Positions 1 through 8,410 of a stretch of DNA of 64,000 nt are shown here, piece by piece (the stretch's first letter is position 1; every line of letters starts with the position of its first letter). Position numbers and translations under genes: made by a program. Origin of the DNA: Cohnella thailandensis (GTDB lineage: Bacteria; Bacillota; Bacilli; Paenibacillales; Paenibacillaceae); the NCBI RefSeq assembly GCF_014212135.1, contig NZ_JACJVQ010000013.1:248001-312000 (forward strand), in the 5' to 3' direction. The notes beneath the pieces are model-generated. The model was not told the origin of the DNA. It saw only the letters and a list, made by a program, of their open reading frames with translations, and did not search any database.

Positions 1-1
1 C

Positions 2-1894
2 CAGGACGGCAAGCACCACTTCCGCGAGCAGCTGAACCTTGCCGTCGGCGAGACGGTTTACGGCTTGGGCGAACGCTTCTCCGCCTTCGTCAAGAACGGA
101 CAGGTCGTCGATATCTGGAACGAGGACGGCGGCACCGCTTCGGAGCAGGCTTACAAGAACGTTCCTTTCTACGTGACGAACCGCGGCTACGGCGTCTTCG
201 TCAACCATCCGGAGCTCGTCTCGTTCGAGGTCGCTTCCGAGAAGGTGTCGAAGAACCAATTCAGCGTGGCCGGGGAGCAGCTGGAATATTACCTGATCGG
301 CGGCGATTCGCTGAAGGACGTGCTCGGAGGCTATACCAGCCTTACCGGCAAGCCCGCCCTCCCGCCCGCCTGGACGTTCGGCCTGTGGCTGACGACTTCG
401 TTCACGACCAATTACGATGAAGAGACGGTCAACAGCTTCATCGACGGGATGGCGGAACGCGATCTTCCGCTCGCCGTGTTCCACTTCGACTGCTTCTGGA
501 TGAAGGAATACCAGTGGTGCGACTTCGAATGGGACGAGCGCGTCTTCCCGGATCCGAAGGGCATGCTGGAGCGTCTCAAAGCGAAGGGGCTCAAGATCTG
601 CGTCTGGATTAACCCGTACATCGCTCAGCGTTCTCCGCTCTTCGACGAAGGGATGGAGAACGGTTATCTGCTTAAGCGTCCGGATGGAAGCGTCTGGCAG
701 TGGGACATGTGGCAATACGGCATGGGCATCGTCGACTTCACGAATCCGGCCGCCTGCAAGTGGTTCGGCGACAAGCTCCGCGCGCTCGTGGACATGGGCG
801 TGGATTCGTTCAAGACCGACTTCGGCGAGAGAATCCCGACCGACGTCGTGTACTTCGACGGATCGGATCCGATGCAGATGCACAACTACTACACCCAGCT
901 TTACAACAAGGTCGTCTTCGAGGTGCTCGAGGAGAAGCTCGGCCAAGGACAAGCCGCTCTCTTCGCCCGTTCCGCGACCGCCGGCGGCCAGCAATTCCCG
1001 GTACACTGGGGCGGCGACTGCGAAGCGACGTTCGAATCGATGGCCGAGAGCCTTCGCGGCGGCCTGTCTCTAGGCTTGTCCGGCTTCGGCTTCTGGAGCC
1101 ACGACATCGGCGGCTTCGAGCAAAGCGCGACGCCGGACCTCTACAAGCGTTGGGTCGCGTTTGGCCTGCTCTCCAGCCATAGCCGGCTGCACGGCAGCAC
1201 TTCCTATCGCGTGCCATGGCTCTTCGACGAAGAAGCGGTCCACGTTCTCCGCCGCTTCACGAAGCTGAAGCTCAGCCTGATGCCTTATCTGTTCGGCCAA
1301 GCGGTTCAGTCTTCCCGTCTCGGCCTTCCGATGATGCGCGCGATGCTGCTGGAGTTTCCGGGCGATCGTACGGCCGATTATCTGGACCGTCAATACATGC
1401 TCGGCGACAGCCTTCTCGTCGCCCCGATCTTCAACGAACAAGGCCAATCCGCCTATTACTTGCCGCAAGGACAATGGACTCACTTCCTCACCGGCGAGAA
1501 GGCGCAGGGCGGAACGTGGCGCGACGAGACGTACGACTACTTCGGCTTGCCGCTCTTCGTCAAGGAGAATTCGATCATTCCGGTCGGAGCGACGAACGAT
1601 CGCCCGGAATACGATTATTCGGAAGGCGTCGCCTTCCACGTCTTCGAGCTTCAAGACGGCGCTTCCGCTTCCGTTCGGCTGCCGGATCTTCAAGGCGCGG
1701 ATAAGCTCCAAGCCTCCGCTTCCCGCAGCGGCGGCACGATCGCCTTCGAGGCGAGCGATTCCACGGGCTGGAGCGTCGTGCTTCGCGGCGTCTCGTCCGT
1801 TGCCGGCGTGACGGGCGGTACGTTCGAAACCTCCGAGCAGGGAGTCGTCGTTCGACCGGAGAGCGGAGCAACGAAGCTGTCCATCCAGCTATAA
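2..1894 (+). CDS. yicI: GH31 alpha-xylosidase, YicI type (5' end missing)
   Basis: The open frame runs from the first bases of the window to the stop at 1894 (630 codons), so the N-terminus lies outside; compared with about 770 residues for E. coli YicI roughly 140 residues are missing. The protein hydrolyses terminal alpha-xylosyl residues, for example from isoprimeverose, in the cytosol. Visible GH31 landmarks: the entry motif [10 protein letters not shown], the barrel segment [17 protein letters not shown], the nucleophile Asp in [12 protein letters not shown] (codon 818-820) and the acid/base Asp in HWGGDCE (codon 1016-1018), followed by SHDIGGFE. The motif set around the nucleophile is that of alpha-xylosidases rather than alpha-glucosidases. 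No sugar transporter lies within the visible sequence. Substrate specificity is inferred from similarity. Confidence 0.93.
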   Translation, partial: QDGKHHFREQLNLAVGETVYGLGERFSAFVKNGQVVDIWNEDGGTASEQAYKNVPFYVTNRGYGVFVNHPELVSFEVASEKVSKNQFSVAGEQLEYYLIGGDSLKDVLGGYTSLTGKPALPPAWTFGLWLTTSFTTNYDEETVNSFIDGMAERDLPLAVFHFDCFWMKEYQWCDFEWDERVFPDPKGMLERLKAKGLKICVWINPYIAQRSPLFDEGMENGYLLKRPDGSVWQWDMWQYGMGIVDFTNPAACKWFGDKLRALVDMGVDSFKTDFGERIPTDVVYFDGSDPMQMHNYYTQLYNKVVFEVLEEKLGQGQAALFARSATAGGQQFPVHWGGDCEATFESMAESLRGGLSLGLSGFGFWSHDIGGFEQSATPDLYKRWVAFGLLSSHSRLHGSTSYRVPWLFDEEAVHVLRRFTKLKLSLMPYLFGQAVQSSRLGLPMMRAMLLEFPGDRTADYLDRQYMLGDSLLVAPIFNEQGQSAYYLPQGQWTHFLTGEKAQGGTWRDETYDYFGLPLFVKENSIIPVGATNDRPEYDYSEGVAFHVFELQDGASASVRLPDLQGADKLQASASRSGGTIAFEASDSTGWSVVLRGVSSVAGVTGGTFETSEQGVVVRPESGATKLSIQL

Positions 1895-1904
1895 GATAAT
1901 TAGC

Positions 1905-1943
1905 AAAGCCGACAGGGTTCCTGCGAACCTTGTCGGCTTTTTT
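1905..1943 (+). terminator. Rho-independent terminator after the GH31 gene
   Basis: A 16-base stem with one mismatch (AAAGCCGACAGGGTTC against GAACCTTGTCGGCTTT) and a 4-base loop is followed by a T run. It starts 10 bases after the GH31 stop and separates that gene from the convergent iron locus. Confidence 0.9.
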
Positions 1944-2001
1944 CGTGCAGCGTCGGCATATTTGCGTAGAATTATTAAGCAGCGGCGGCGAATCGGGGAG
2001 C

Positions 2002-3036
2002 TTAACTCTTCTTCATCCTAGCCATTAAATATAAGAAATACGGAGCGCCGATGATGGCCACGACAATTCCGGCGGGGACCGAGGTCGGCTGAAGCGCGAT
2101 GCGTCCGATCGTATCCGCGGTAATGAGAAGCAGCGCACCGGTTATCGCCGATGCCGGAATGAGCACTTGATGCTTGGAGCCGACCAGCTGGCGCGCCACG
2201 TGCGGACCGATCAACCCGACGAAGCTGATGCCTCCGCCGAAGGCGACGCTTACGCCCGCGAGGGCAACGGCCGCTGCGACCAACAGCAGGCGGTCGAGAT
2301 TCGTGCGCGCTCCGAGACCCGTCGCCAGCTGCTCTCCTAAGTTAAGCACGTTCAGCGTCCGGGCTTTATACAGCACGTACGGAATAAGCACCGCGAACCA
2401 AGGCAGAACGGACTTCACATCGCTCCAAGTGGAGCCGTTGATGCTTCCGGCGAGCCACGTTTGAACGAACTGATATTGCTCGGGCGCAATCCTTACCGAT
2501 ACCGCCAGCATGGCCGACGCGATGCCCGAGCTGACGGCGATCCCCACAAGCACAAGGCGGGATGGCGATAAGCCTTCCCCTTTCTTATAGGAAAGGACGA
2601 CCAGAAGGACAGCCGTCGCGATAGCTCCGATAAACGCCATAAGAGGCAGGAGATAGACCGGCGCGGCGGCTTTGTTCGGATAAAAAGCAACGAACAGCAC
2701 GACCATGAAGCCCGCCCCGGAATTGATGCCGAGAATGCCCGGGTCGGCGAGAGGATTGCGGGTTATCCCTTGAAGAAGGCAGCCGGACAAAGCCAAGCCG
2801 GCTCCGATCAGAATCGAGAGAATGATCCGGGGCAGCCGGAATTCGAACAGCACCAGGTTCTGCCGGTCGGTTCCGAGTCCGAAGAAGCTCTTGATCACGT
2901 CAACCGGCGCGAGATGGATGACCCCGGTATTCATGCTGACGAAAAAGACGACGACGACGAGAACCGCCAGCAGGACGACGATCGTCCAGGCTCTGGCATC
3001 GCGACTCTTGGATGAACGTGAGGATGATGCCGGCAT
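2002..3036 (-). CDS. FecCD-family siderophore ABC transporter permease (second of pair)
   Basis: 344-residue polytopic membrane protein of the FecCD/BtuC family, which forms one half of the membrane channel importing ferric siderophores. Family hallmarks are visible: FRLPRIILSILIGAGLALSG, then the QGITRNPLADPGILGIN motif near residue 90, and GGGISFVGLIGPHVAR near residue 265, which is the cytoplasmic coupling region for the ATPase. About nine hydrophobic segments follow an N-terminal basic stretch. The ATG overlaps the stop of the upstream permease gene by one base (TGATG) and has a GGAGGT ribosome site at 3043-3048, so the two are translationally coupled and probably heterodimerise. No substrate-binding protein or ATPase gene is adjacent. 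Confidence 0.93.
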   Translation of the reverse strand: MPASSSRSSKSRDARAWTIVVLLAVLVVVVFFVSMNTGVIHLAPVDVIKSFFGLGTDRQNLVLFEFRLPRIILSILIGAGLALSGCLLQGITRNPLADPGILGINSGAGFMVVLFVAFYPNKAAAPVYLLPLMAFIGAIATAVLLVVLSYKKGEGLSPSRLVLVGIAVSSGIASAMLAVSVRIAPEQYQFVQTWLAGSINGSTWSDVKSVLPWFAVLIPYVLYKARTLNVLNLGEQLATGLGARTNLDRLLLVAAAVALAGVSVAFGGGISFVGLIGPHVARQLVGSKHQVLIPASAITGALLLITADTIGRIALQPTSVPAGIVVAIIGAPYFLYLMARMKKS

Positions 3037-4088
3037 CAGGCGACCTCCTTCTTCGCGCGTCTGATCAGGTAGATGAAGAACGGCACGCCGATGATCGAGA
3101 TAATGACCGATACCGAAGTTTCGAACGGTCTATTGATGATTCTGGCGATAATGTCCGCCACGACAAGCAGCAGGCTGCCTAGAATCGCGGAGCAGGGAAT
3201 GATCCAGCGGTAATGGACGCCGACGAGAGACCGTGCGATATGGGGCACGACCAACCCGATGAACGTAATCGAGCCGGCGGCCGCCACCGAGGTTCCGGCC
3301 AGCAAGAGAACGAGCAGCATACCGATTCCCTTGAACAGCCCCGTCCGTACGCCCAGCCCCGCCGCTACTTCGTCGCCAAGGCTGAGCATCGTAATCTGGG
3401 AAGAGATCGCTATCGCCCCGATCAGACCGATCGCCACCCACGGCCACATGTACTGCAGCTGATCCCATTTGGCGCCGGCTACGCCGCCGTTATACCAGGC
3501 CGCGATATTCTGGCCGACTTTGAACTGCAAGGAGATCCATTCGCTAAGCGAGCTTAGCAGCGCGGCAACGGCCGAACCGGCAAGCGCCAGCCGCACCGGA
3601 GACATGCCGCCTCGGAATGCCGCTCCGATTCCGAAGACGAGAAGCGCTCCCGCGGCCGCGCCCAGAAACGATATCAAGATGATCGTGTTAAAGGAAAGAC
3701 CCGGATAAAGCGCGAAACAGATCGTCAAGGCGAAGCCGGCGCCCGCATTGATGCCGAGCAGTCCGGGATCCGCCAGAGGATTCCGGGTTAAGCCCTGCAT
3801 GATCGAGCCCGATGCGGCGAAAGCGGCTCCCACCAATCCTCCCATAAGGACTCGGGGAAGCCTGATCTCGCGAATGATCTGATGCGAAGTTTCATCCGCG
3901 TTAAATCGAAATATCGCTTCCCACACCGTTAGGAACTTGATGTTGGCGGCTCCTAACGAGATCGATACGATAAAGGACAGGGCAAGAACGATCAAACCTC
4001 CGACGATAATGATACCCGCCACTTTGGGACGCGTTTGCAGCTTTGGGACCGACGATGGAGCCGGATTCGGATTCAAGGATTCACCCAT
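3036..4088 (-). CDS. FecCD-family siderophore ABC transporter permease (first of pair)
   Basis: 350-residue paralogue of the next gene and first gene of the two-gene unit. It carries the same family signatures: EIRLPRVLMGGLVGAAFAASG, QGLTRNPLADPGLLGIN and GSITFIGLVVPHIAR, with about nine membrane segments. It should pair with the downstream permease to form the channel of a ferric-siderophore importer of the FhuBG/FeuBC/YfiZ-YfhA type; the siderophore cannot be read from the sequence. A Fur box lies 35-49 bases upstream of the start, so expression is probably induced by iron starvation. The partner binding protein and ATPase must be encoded elsewhere. Confidence 0.93.
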   Translation of the reverse strand: MGESLNPNPAPSSVPKLQTRPKVAGIIIVGGLIVLALSFIVSISLGAANIKFLTVWEAIFRFNADETSHQIIREIRLPRVLMGGLVGAAFAASGSIMQGLTRNPLADPGLLGINAGAGFALTICFALYPGLSFNTIILISFLGAAAGALLVFGIGAAFRGGMSPVRLALAGSAVAALLSSLSEWISLQFKVGQNIAAWYNGGVAGAKWDQLQYMWPWVAIGLIGAIAISSQITMLSLGDEVAAGLGVRTGLFKGIGMLLVLLLAGTSVAAAGSITFIGLVVPHIARSLVGVHYRWIIPCSAILGSLLLVVADIIARIINRPFETSVSVIISIIGVPFFIYLIRRAKKEVA

Positions 4089-4122
4089 GGCGCTTCATAC
4101 CTTCTTCTCTCTGCCGTCTCAT

Positions 4123-4137
4123 TGAGAATCGTTATCA
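4123..4137. promoter_or_regulatory. Fur box upstream of the FecCD permeases
   Basis: TGAGAATCGTTATCA matches the 7-1-7 Fur consensus TGATAAT-N-ATTATCA at 12 of 14 defined positions. It lies 35 bases before the start codon of the first permease gene, where bound Fe-Fur would block transcription. Confidence 0.82.
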
Positions 4138-4152
4138 AACAATACTAAAGTA

Positions 4153-4165
4153 GGATAACTTATCC
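4153..4165. repeat. Short perfect palindrome beside the Fur box
   Basis: GGATAACTTATCC is a perfect 6-1-6 inverted repeat 15 bases upstream (on the minus strand) of the Fur box. It may be a second operator or part of the promoter; no function is established. Confidence 0.4.
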
Positions 4166-4231
4166 GTAAGGTTCATGTCAAACCTTATTTCGGCAGGACG
4201 CCCTCTCCTGCCGGCTCCCGTTAAAGCGAAG

Positions 4232-4262
4232 AAGGTTGAACAGAGGATTCCTGTCCAACCTT
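4232..4262 (-). terminator. Possible terminator of the ABC exporter gene
   Basis: Arms AAGGTTG and CAACCTT, extended by partly paired bases, lie just after the ABC transporter stop. The T tract on the minus strand is interrupted (CTTCTTCG), so it would be weak. Confidence 0.4.
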
Positions 4263-4273
4263 CCCGTTACCCG

Positions 4274-5992
4274 TTAATGTGCGCCGAATTGAGCTTGATG
4301 AAGCCTGCTGTAGACTCCGCCTTGGCCGACCAGCTCTTCGTGCCTTCCTTGCTCGGTAATGCCCTCTTCCGTCACGACGACGATGCGGTCGGCATTCTTG
4401 ATGGTCGCCAGGCGATGAGCGATCACGAGCGTCGTCCTTCCTTCGGACAGCTCCGCCAGAGACTGCTGAATCGCCGCCTCGGTCTCGGTATCGAGAGCGG
4501 AGGTCGCTTCGTCGAGAATGAGGATCGGCGGGTTCTTCAGGAACATCCGCGCGATCGCGAGGCGCTGCTTCTGTCCTCCGGACAGCTTCACGCCGCGCTC
4601 CCCGATGACCGTGTCCATTCCTTCCGGCTGGGAGCGGATGAATTCCTCCAAGCGGGCCCGGCGCGCCGCATCCCAGATTTCTTCTTCGGTTGCCCCGAGC
4701 TTCCCGTAGGCGATATTCTCCCGGACCGTTCCCGAGAACAGGAAGACGTCCTGCTGCACGATGCCGATCTGACGGCGTAGCGATTCGAGCTTGATGCCGC
4801 GAATGTCCATTCCGTCGATCGTGATGCTGCCTTCGATCACTTCGTAGAATCGGGGGAGAAGGCTGCAGAGCGTCGTCTTGCCGGCTCCGGAAGGTCCGAC
4901 GAAGGCGACCGTCTCTCCCGCCGCGATGCCGAGATTGATATTCCGAAGGGCCAGGCTCTCCTCCTCGTATCCGAAGGAGACGTTCTTATAGCGAATATCC
5001 CCCTTGAGATAATTCACTTCCACGGCATCCTTCGCGTCCTGAATATCGGGATCGGTCTCGAGCAGCGTGATGTATCGCTTGAAGCCGGCAATCCCTTTCG
5101 GATAGCTCTCGACGATGGCGTTGATCTTCTCGATCGGCCGGAACAGCACGTTGACCAGCAGCAGGTAGGCCACGAACTCGCCGTATTTAAGCTCCCCGTC
5201 GATGACGTACCACGCGCCGCAGATCATGACGAGCAGGGACACGAGTCTCATCAGCAGGTAGCTGATCGACAAGCTTTTGCCCATAATCTTGTAGGCGACG
5301 AGCTTCGCGAACCGGTACCTTTGATTGTTCTCCGCGAACAGCTTCTTCTCGTGCTCTTCGTTGGCGAAGGCTTGGACGACGCGAATGCCGCCGACGTTGT
5401 CTTCGACTCTCGCGTTGAAGTCCGCCATATCCGAGAACATGCGATGGATCGCTTTGGTCATGCGGCCGTTGAAAATAATAGCAAGCACGATGAGTACGGG
5501 AACGGTGGCGAACGTGATGAGGGCAAGCTCCAGATGAATATTCGCCATGAGCACGAAGGCGCCCGCCAGCGTCATGACGGCGATAAATAGATCCTCCGGG
5601 CCGTGGTGGGCGACCTCCCCGATCTCGTTCAAGTCGTTCGTCATCCGGGATATGAGGTGTCCGGTCTTGTTGTTGTCGAAAAACCGGAAGCTAAGCTTCT
5701 GCACGTGATCGAACAGCTTCCGGCGCATGTCCGTCTCGATGTTGATCCCCAGCATGTGCCCCCAATAATTGACCACGAACTGCATGAACGTATTGATCAC
5801 ATATACCGCCAGCAGGCCAAGGCAAGCCCAGACGATAATGTTCCAGTCCCGCTCCGGCAGCAGATCGTCGACCACCTTGTTGACCGCGATCGGGAACCCG
5901 AGCTCCAGAAGCGCGACGAACACCGCACAGAGAAAATCGAGGAGAAACAATCCTCTATAAGGACGATAATAAGAAAAGAAACGACGAATCAA
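4274..5992 (-). CDS. ABC transporter, fused permease/ATPase (exporter type)
   Basis: Half-transporter of about 572 residues: an N-terminal six-helix ABC transporter membrane domain, then a nucleotide-binding domain with Walker A GPSGAGKTT, ABC signature LSGGQKQR, Walker B ILILDEATSALD and H-loop IAHRL. It would act as a homodimeric exporter of the MsbA/YfiB/YknU group in the membrane. The start chosen is TTG at 5992, because homologues begin at the (M)IRRFFSYYRPYRGLF segment and a GGAGGT lies 12 bases before it; the frame is also open to a TTG at 6031. A Fur box 64 bases upstream suggests iron control and perhaps siderophore or metal-related export, which is inference. Substrate unknown. Confidence 0.88.
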   Translation of the reverse strand: MIRRFFSYYRPYRGLFLLDFLCAVFVALLELGFPIAVNKVVDDLLPERDWNIIVWACLGLLAVYVINTFMQFVVNYWGHMLGINIETDMRRKLFDHVQKLSFRFFDNNKTGHLISRMTNDLNEIGEVAHHGPEDLFIAVMTLAGAFVLMANIHLELALITFATVPVLIVLAIIFNGRMTKAIHRMFSDMADFNARVEDNVGGIRVVQAFANEEHEKKLFAENNQRYRFAKLVAYKIMGKSLSISYLLMRLVSLLVMICGAWYVIDGELKYGEFVAYLLLVNVLFRPIEKINAIVESYPKGIAGFKRYITLLETDPDIQDAKDAVEVNYLKGDIRYKNVSFGYEEESLALRNINLGIAAGETVAFVGPSGAGKTTLCSLLPRFYEVIEGSITIDGMDIRGIKLESLRRQIGIVQQDVFLFSGTVRENIAYGKLGATEEEIWDAARRARLEEFIRSQPEGMDTVIGERGVKLSGGQKQRLAIARMFLKNPPILILDEATSALDTETEAAIQQSLAELSEGRTTLVIAHRLATIKNADRIVVVTEEGITEQGRHEELVGQGGVYSRLHQAQFGAH

Positions 5993-6055
5993 AGGGTACG
6001 TTGCACCTCCGCTAGTTCTATTTAGAAACAAGTGCCGATTGTACCGGCAAGGAAT

Positions 6056-6070
6056 CGAGAATGATTATCA
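6056..6070. promoter_or_regulatory. Fur box upstream of the ABC exporter gene
   Basis: CGAGAATGATTATCA matches the Fur consensus TGATAAT-N-ATTATCA at 12 of 14 defined positions, and the right half-site ATTATCA is perfect. It sits 64 bases before the preferred start codon. Confidence 0.78.
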
Positions 6071-6142
6071 ATTAGCACAACCCTTAGCCATTGTACCTAA
6101 TCTCGAGACGAGCGGCAACAGATTTTGGCTATTCTATATAGA

Positions 6143-6183
6143 GAAAAAGCCATCCTCCTCCCGAATCGGGACAAGAATGGCTC
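6143..6183 (-). terminator. Terminator of the PrsA-like gene
   Basis: On the minus strand AGCCAT and ATGGCT close a longer hairpin containing an inner CCCGATTCGGG stem, followed by TTTTTC. It lies about 40 bases after the foldase stop codon. Confidence 0.75.
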
Positions 6184-6223
6184 TGAATGCTAGCTGACTT
6201 CGCAGGCGAATCGCAGGATTGCC

Positions 6224-7414
6224 TTATTCCGAAGCGGACGCGGATGCCGACGCCGAGGCTTCCGGAGATGCCGATGCGGATGCCGACGGTTCTTCGCTCG
6301 CTTCGGGGGATGCCGCCGCGGCGTCTTCGTCCGTCAGGAAGTTCTTGTAGCCGTTGGACTTCTTCGCTCCCTCGTACCAGTCGCTGAAGCCGTCGTTAAT
6401 CTTCGAATCCAGGTACTGGTTCTTCACTTCCGCTTTCACTTCTTCGTATGCAGGGGTGACCGCGTCCTTATGATCGGCTACCTTGATGATATGATAGCCG
6501 TTCGGAGACTCGACGACGTCGCTGAGCTCGCCGACCTTCAGCGCGAAGGCGGCCGTCTCGAACTCTTCGTTCATTTGTCCTTTGCCGAAGTAATCCAGAT
6601 CGCCTCCGTTCTCCGCGGAGACGGTGTCGATCGATTTCTCCTTCGCCAACGTAGCGAAGTCGGCGCCTTCCTTCAATTGCTTCAAGACCGCTTCCGCTTC
6701 TTCCTTCGTGCTCAGAAGAATATGGGAGGCGCGAACTTGCTCGGGGGTACCGAAGCTGTCCTTGTTCTCTTCGTAATAAGCCTTCAATTCGTCTTCCGTA
6801 GGAGCTTGCTTATTCTCGAAAATAAGGCGAAGCTTGAGCTGGGGAAGCACGTTCTCGCGGAAGCTTTCGACCGTCATGCCGCTCGAAGCCAGAACGGATT
6901 CGAATTGCTCGTCCGACGTAATGCCGTTTTGTTCGCGAATGTTTTTGATGTAAGCATCGACATCCGCATCGTTGACTTTCTTGCCCGTCTTCTCGTACTC
7001 GGCATCGATCACCTCGTACATCATGACTTGATCCAGCTGGGAGCCGATCGTCGCTTCGCCGGATTGCTTGATCAGCTCGTCCATCAGCTCGGCCTTCGTA
7101 ATCTTCTTTCCGTTAAGCTCGCCGACGGCTTCGCCGCCTGCTCCTCCGGTATCTCTCACAAGGACAACGATAAGGGCAATGACCGCGATGACAGCTATGG
7201 CAATCCAAGGCCATGGAGCCTTGGCGACGGGGGCAGCCGCAGGTTTCGCTTCCTTTTCTTGCTCGGTTGCTTCATTCTCGTCGTAATCGGCGTTCGATTC
7301 CGTTGCGGAGTCGTCGAAGCGCGCGGCCGGAGTCAGCTCCTCCGCGGGCTTGTCCGCGTCCAATTTCTCGTCCGCCGGATTTAATTCGTCTGGTTCTTTG
7401 CGAAACTCGCTCAT
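6224..7414 (-). CDS. PrsA/SurA-like peptidyl-prolyl isomerase, membrane anchored
   Basis: 396 residues. The start is ATG at 7414 (MSEFRKEPDELN), with GGAGGGT upstream. Layout: an acidic Ala/Glu-rich cytoplasmic segment of about 80 residues, one transmembrane helix (PWPWIAIAVIAVIALIVVLV), a SurA-N/PrsA-type helical domain, then a parvulin domain starting near EQVRASHILLSTKEEAEAVL and including GGDLDYFGKGQM and VVESPNGYHIIKV. The C-terminus is a low-complexity Ser/Ala/Glu tail. It would assist folding of exported proteins at the outer face of the membrane. Unlike classical PrsA it lacks a lipobox and uses an N-terminal helix. It is transcribed alone, with its own terminator. Confidence 0.88.
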   Translation of the reverse strand: MSEFRKEPDELNPADEKLDADKPAEELTPAARFDDSATESNADYDENEATEQEKEAKPAAAPVAKAPWPWIAIAVIAVIALIVVLVRDTGGAGGEAVGELNGKKITKAELMDELIKQSGEATIGSQLDQVMMYEVIDAEYEKTGKKVNDADVDAYIKNIREQNGITSDEQFESVLASSGMTVESFRENVLPQLKLRLIFENKQAPTEDELKAYYEENKDSFGTPEQVRASHILLSTKEEAEAVLKQLKEGADFATLAKEKSIDTVSAENGGDLDYFGKGQMNEEFETAAFALKVGELSDVVESPNGYHIIKVADHKDAVTPAYEEVKAEVKNQYLDSKINDGFSDWYEGAKKSNGYKNFLTDEDAAAASPEASEEPSASASASPEASASASASASE

Positions 7415-7505
7415 TCTTGTAAGACCCTCCTCTAGTTTTAAAAGCACTATTGTTCCACTATATCAAACTTTCCTCATAATACATTAAGCTAAACTTAAAA
7501 AACAT

Positions 7506-7526
7506 AAAAAAACGGGCTGACGCCCG
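7506..7526 (-). terminator. Terminator of the ggt-amidase-FAH operon
   Basis: Stem CGGGC/GCCCG with a TGAC loop, followed on the minus strand by seven T residues. It begins about 30 bases after the stop of the FAH-family gene. Confidence 0.8.
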
Positions 7527-7555
7527 CAATTTTAATGTCCGTTTAAGCTTTGGGA

Positions 7556-8410
7556 TCAAAGAACGGGATTGCTTAAAGGGGACAATCCCGTGATTCGGCA
7601 CTCGACTTTGTCTCCGGACGCGATGCGAACCGAACCCGGAGTGCCGGTCATGATCACGTCTCCGGGAAGCAATCTCATTACCTTGGACACGAAGGAAACG
7701 ATATGCCACGGATTGTACCGCATCATCGAGACCGTATTGCGGTATGCCGCAGAGCCGTTGTGAACGGTCTCGACGACGAGCCGGTCCCGTTCCGGAAGCT
7801 CATCCGGCGTCGCGAGCTCCGAGCCTAAGCTAAAGAAGGTGTCGAACGATTTGGCCCGGAACATGTATTTCGCATTCTGAGCCAGAAGATCGGCGGCGGT
7901 CATATCGAGCGAGGCGGCATAGCCCGCAACGGCTAACGGCGCCTCGTTCTCGCCGATATCCTTACACTCCCGTCCGATAACGATCGCGAGCTCGGCTTCG
8001 GCCGTTACCCGCCGGGATTGGGAAGGAAGCACGATCGGCTCTCCGTCTCCGATAAGGCTCGTATCCGGCTTCGCGAAGAGCACCGGCGCATCGTCGGCGC
8101 TGCCCTGCAGCTCGATCAGCTTCTCCATGTAGTTCATTCCGAGGCCCAGGATTTTACCCGGCCGCCTTAAAATCGGAACCAACTCCGCTTCGTCGACGGG
8201 TACGGCCGGCAGCTTGCCAAACCCTGCTCGCCCCTCCTCTTGATACCAGCGATGCAGCTGCTCCCATCGTCCGGATTCCAGCAACTCCCTTATGGTCAAG
8301 GGCCAGACTGAGTTCGATGCTTCATTGATCGTTTCTATCGGAACGTACCCGTGCGCCGCCCGGATTGCCGCCGTCTCCCGCCCTTCGCGCCGCAGCATGA
8401 CCACTCTCAT
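7556..8410 (-). CDS. Fumarylacetoacetate hydrolase (FAH) family protein
   Basis: 284 residues from ATG at 8410 (MRVVMLRREG); the start overlaps the stop of the amidase gene as ATGA. The fold is recognised from the stretch KILGLGMNYMEKL (near residue 100), the metal-binding acidic motif AEAELAIVIGRE and the C-terminal VIMTGTPGSVRIASGD. Family members are Mg/Mn-dependent enzymes cleaving C-C bonds of acylpyruvates or decarboxylating or isomerising 2-oxo acids, such as 2-hydroxyhepta-2,4-diene-1,7-dioate isomerase. The substrate cannot be assigned here. Translational coupling to an amidase and co-transcription with gamma-glutamyltransferase suggests a catabolic route for an amide or gamma-glutamyl compound. 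Confidence 0.85.
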   Translation of the reverse strand: MRVVMLRREGRETAAIRAAHGYVPIETINEASNSVWPLTIRELLESGRWEQLHRWYQEEGRAGFGKLPAVPVDEAELVPILRRPGKILGLGMNYMEKLIELQGSADDAPVLFAKPDTSLIGDGEPIVLPSQSRRVTAEAELAIVIGRECKDIGENEAPLAVAGYAASLDMTAADLLAQNAKYMFRAKSFDTFFSLGSELATPDELPERDRLVVETVHNGSAAYRNTVSMMRYNPWHIVSFVSKVMRLLPGDVIMTGTPGSVRIASGDKVECRITGLSPLSNPVL

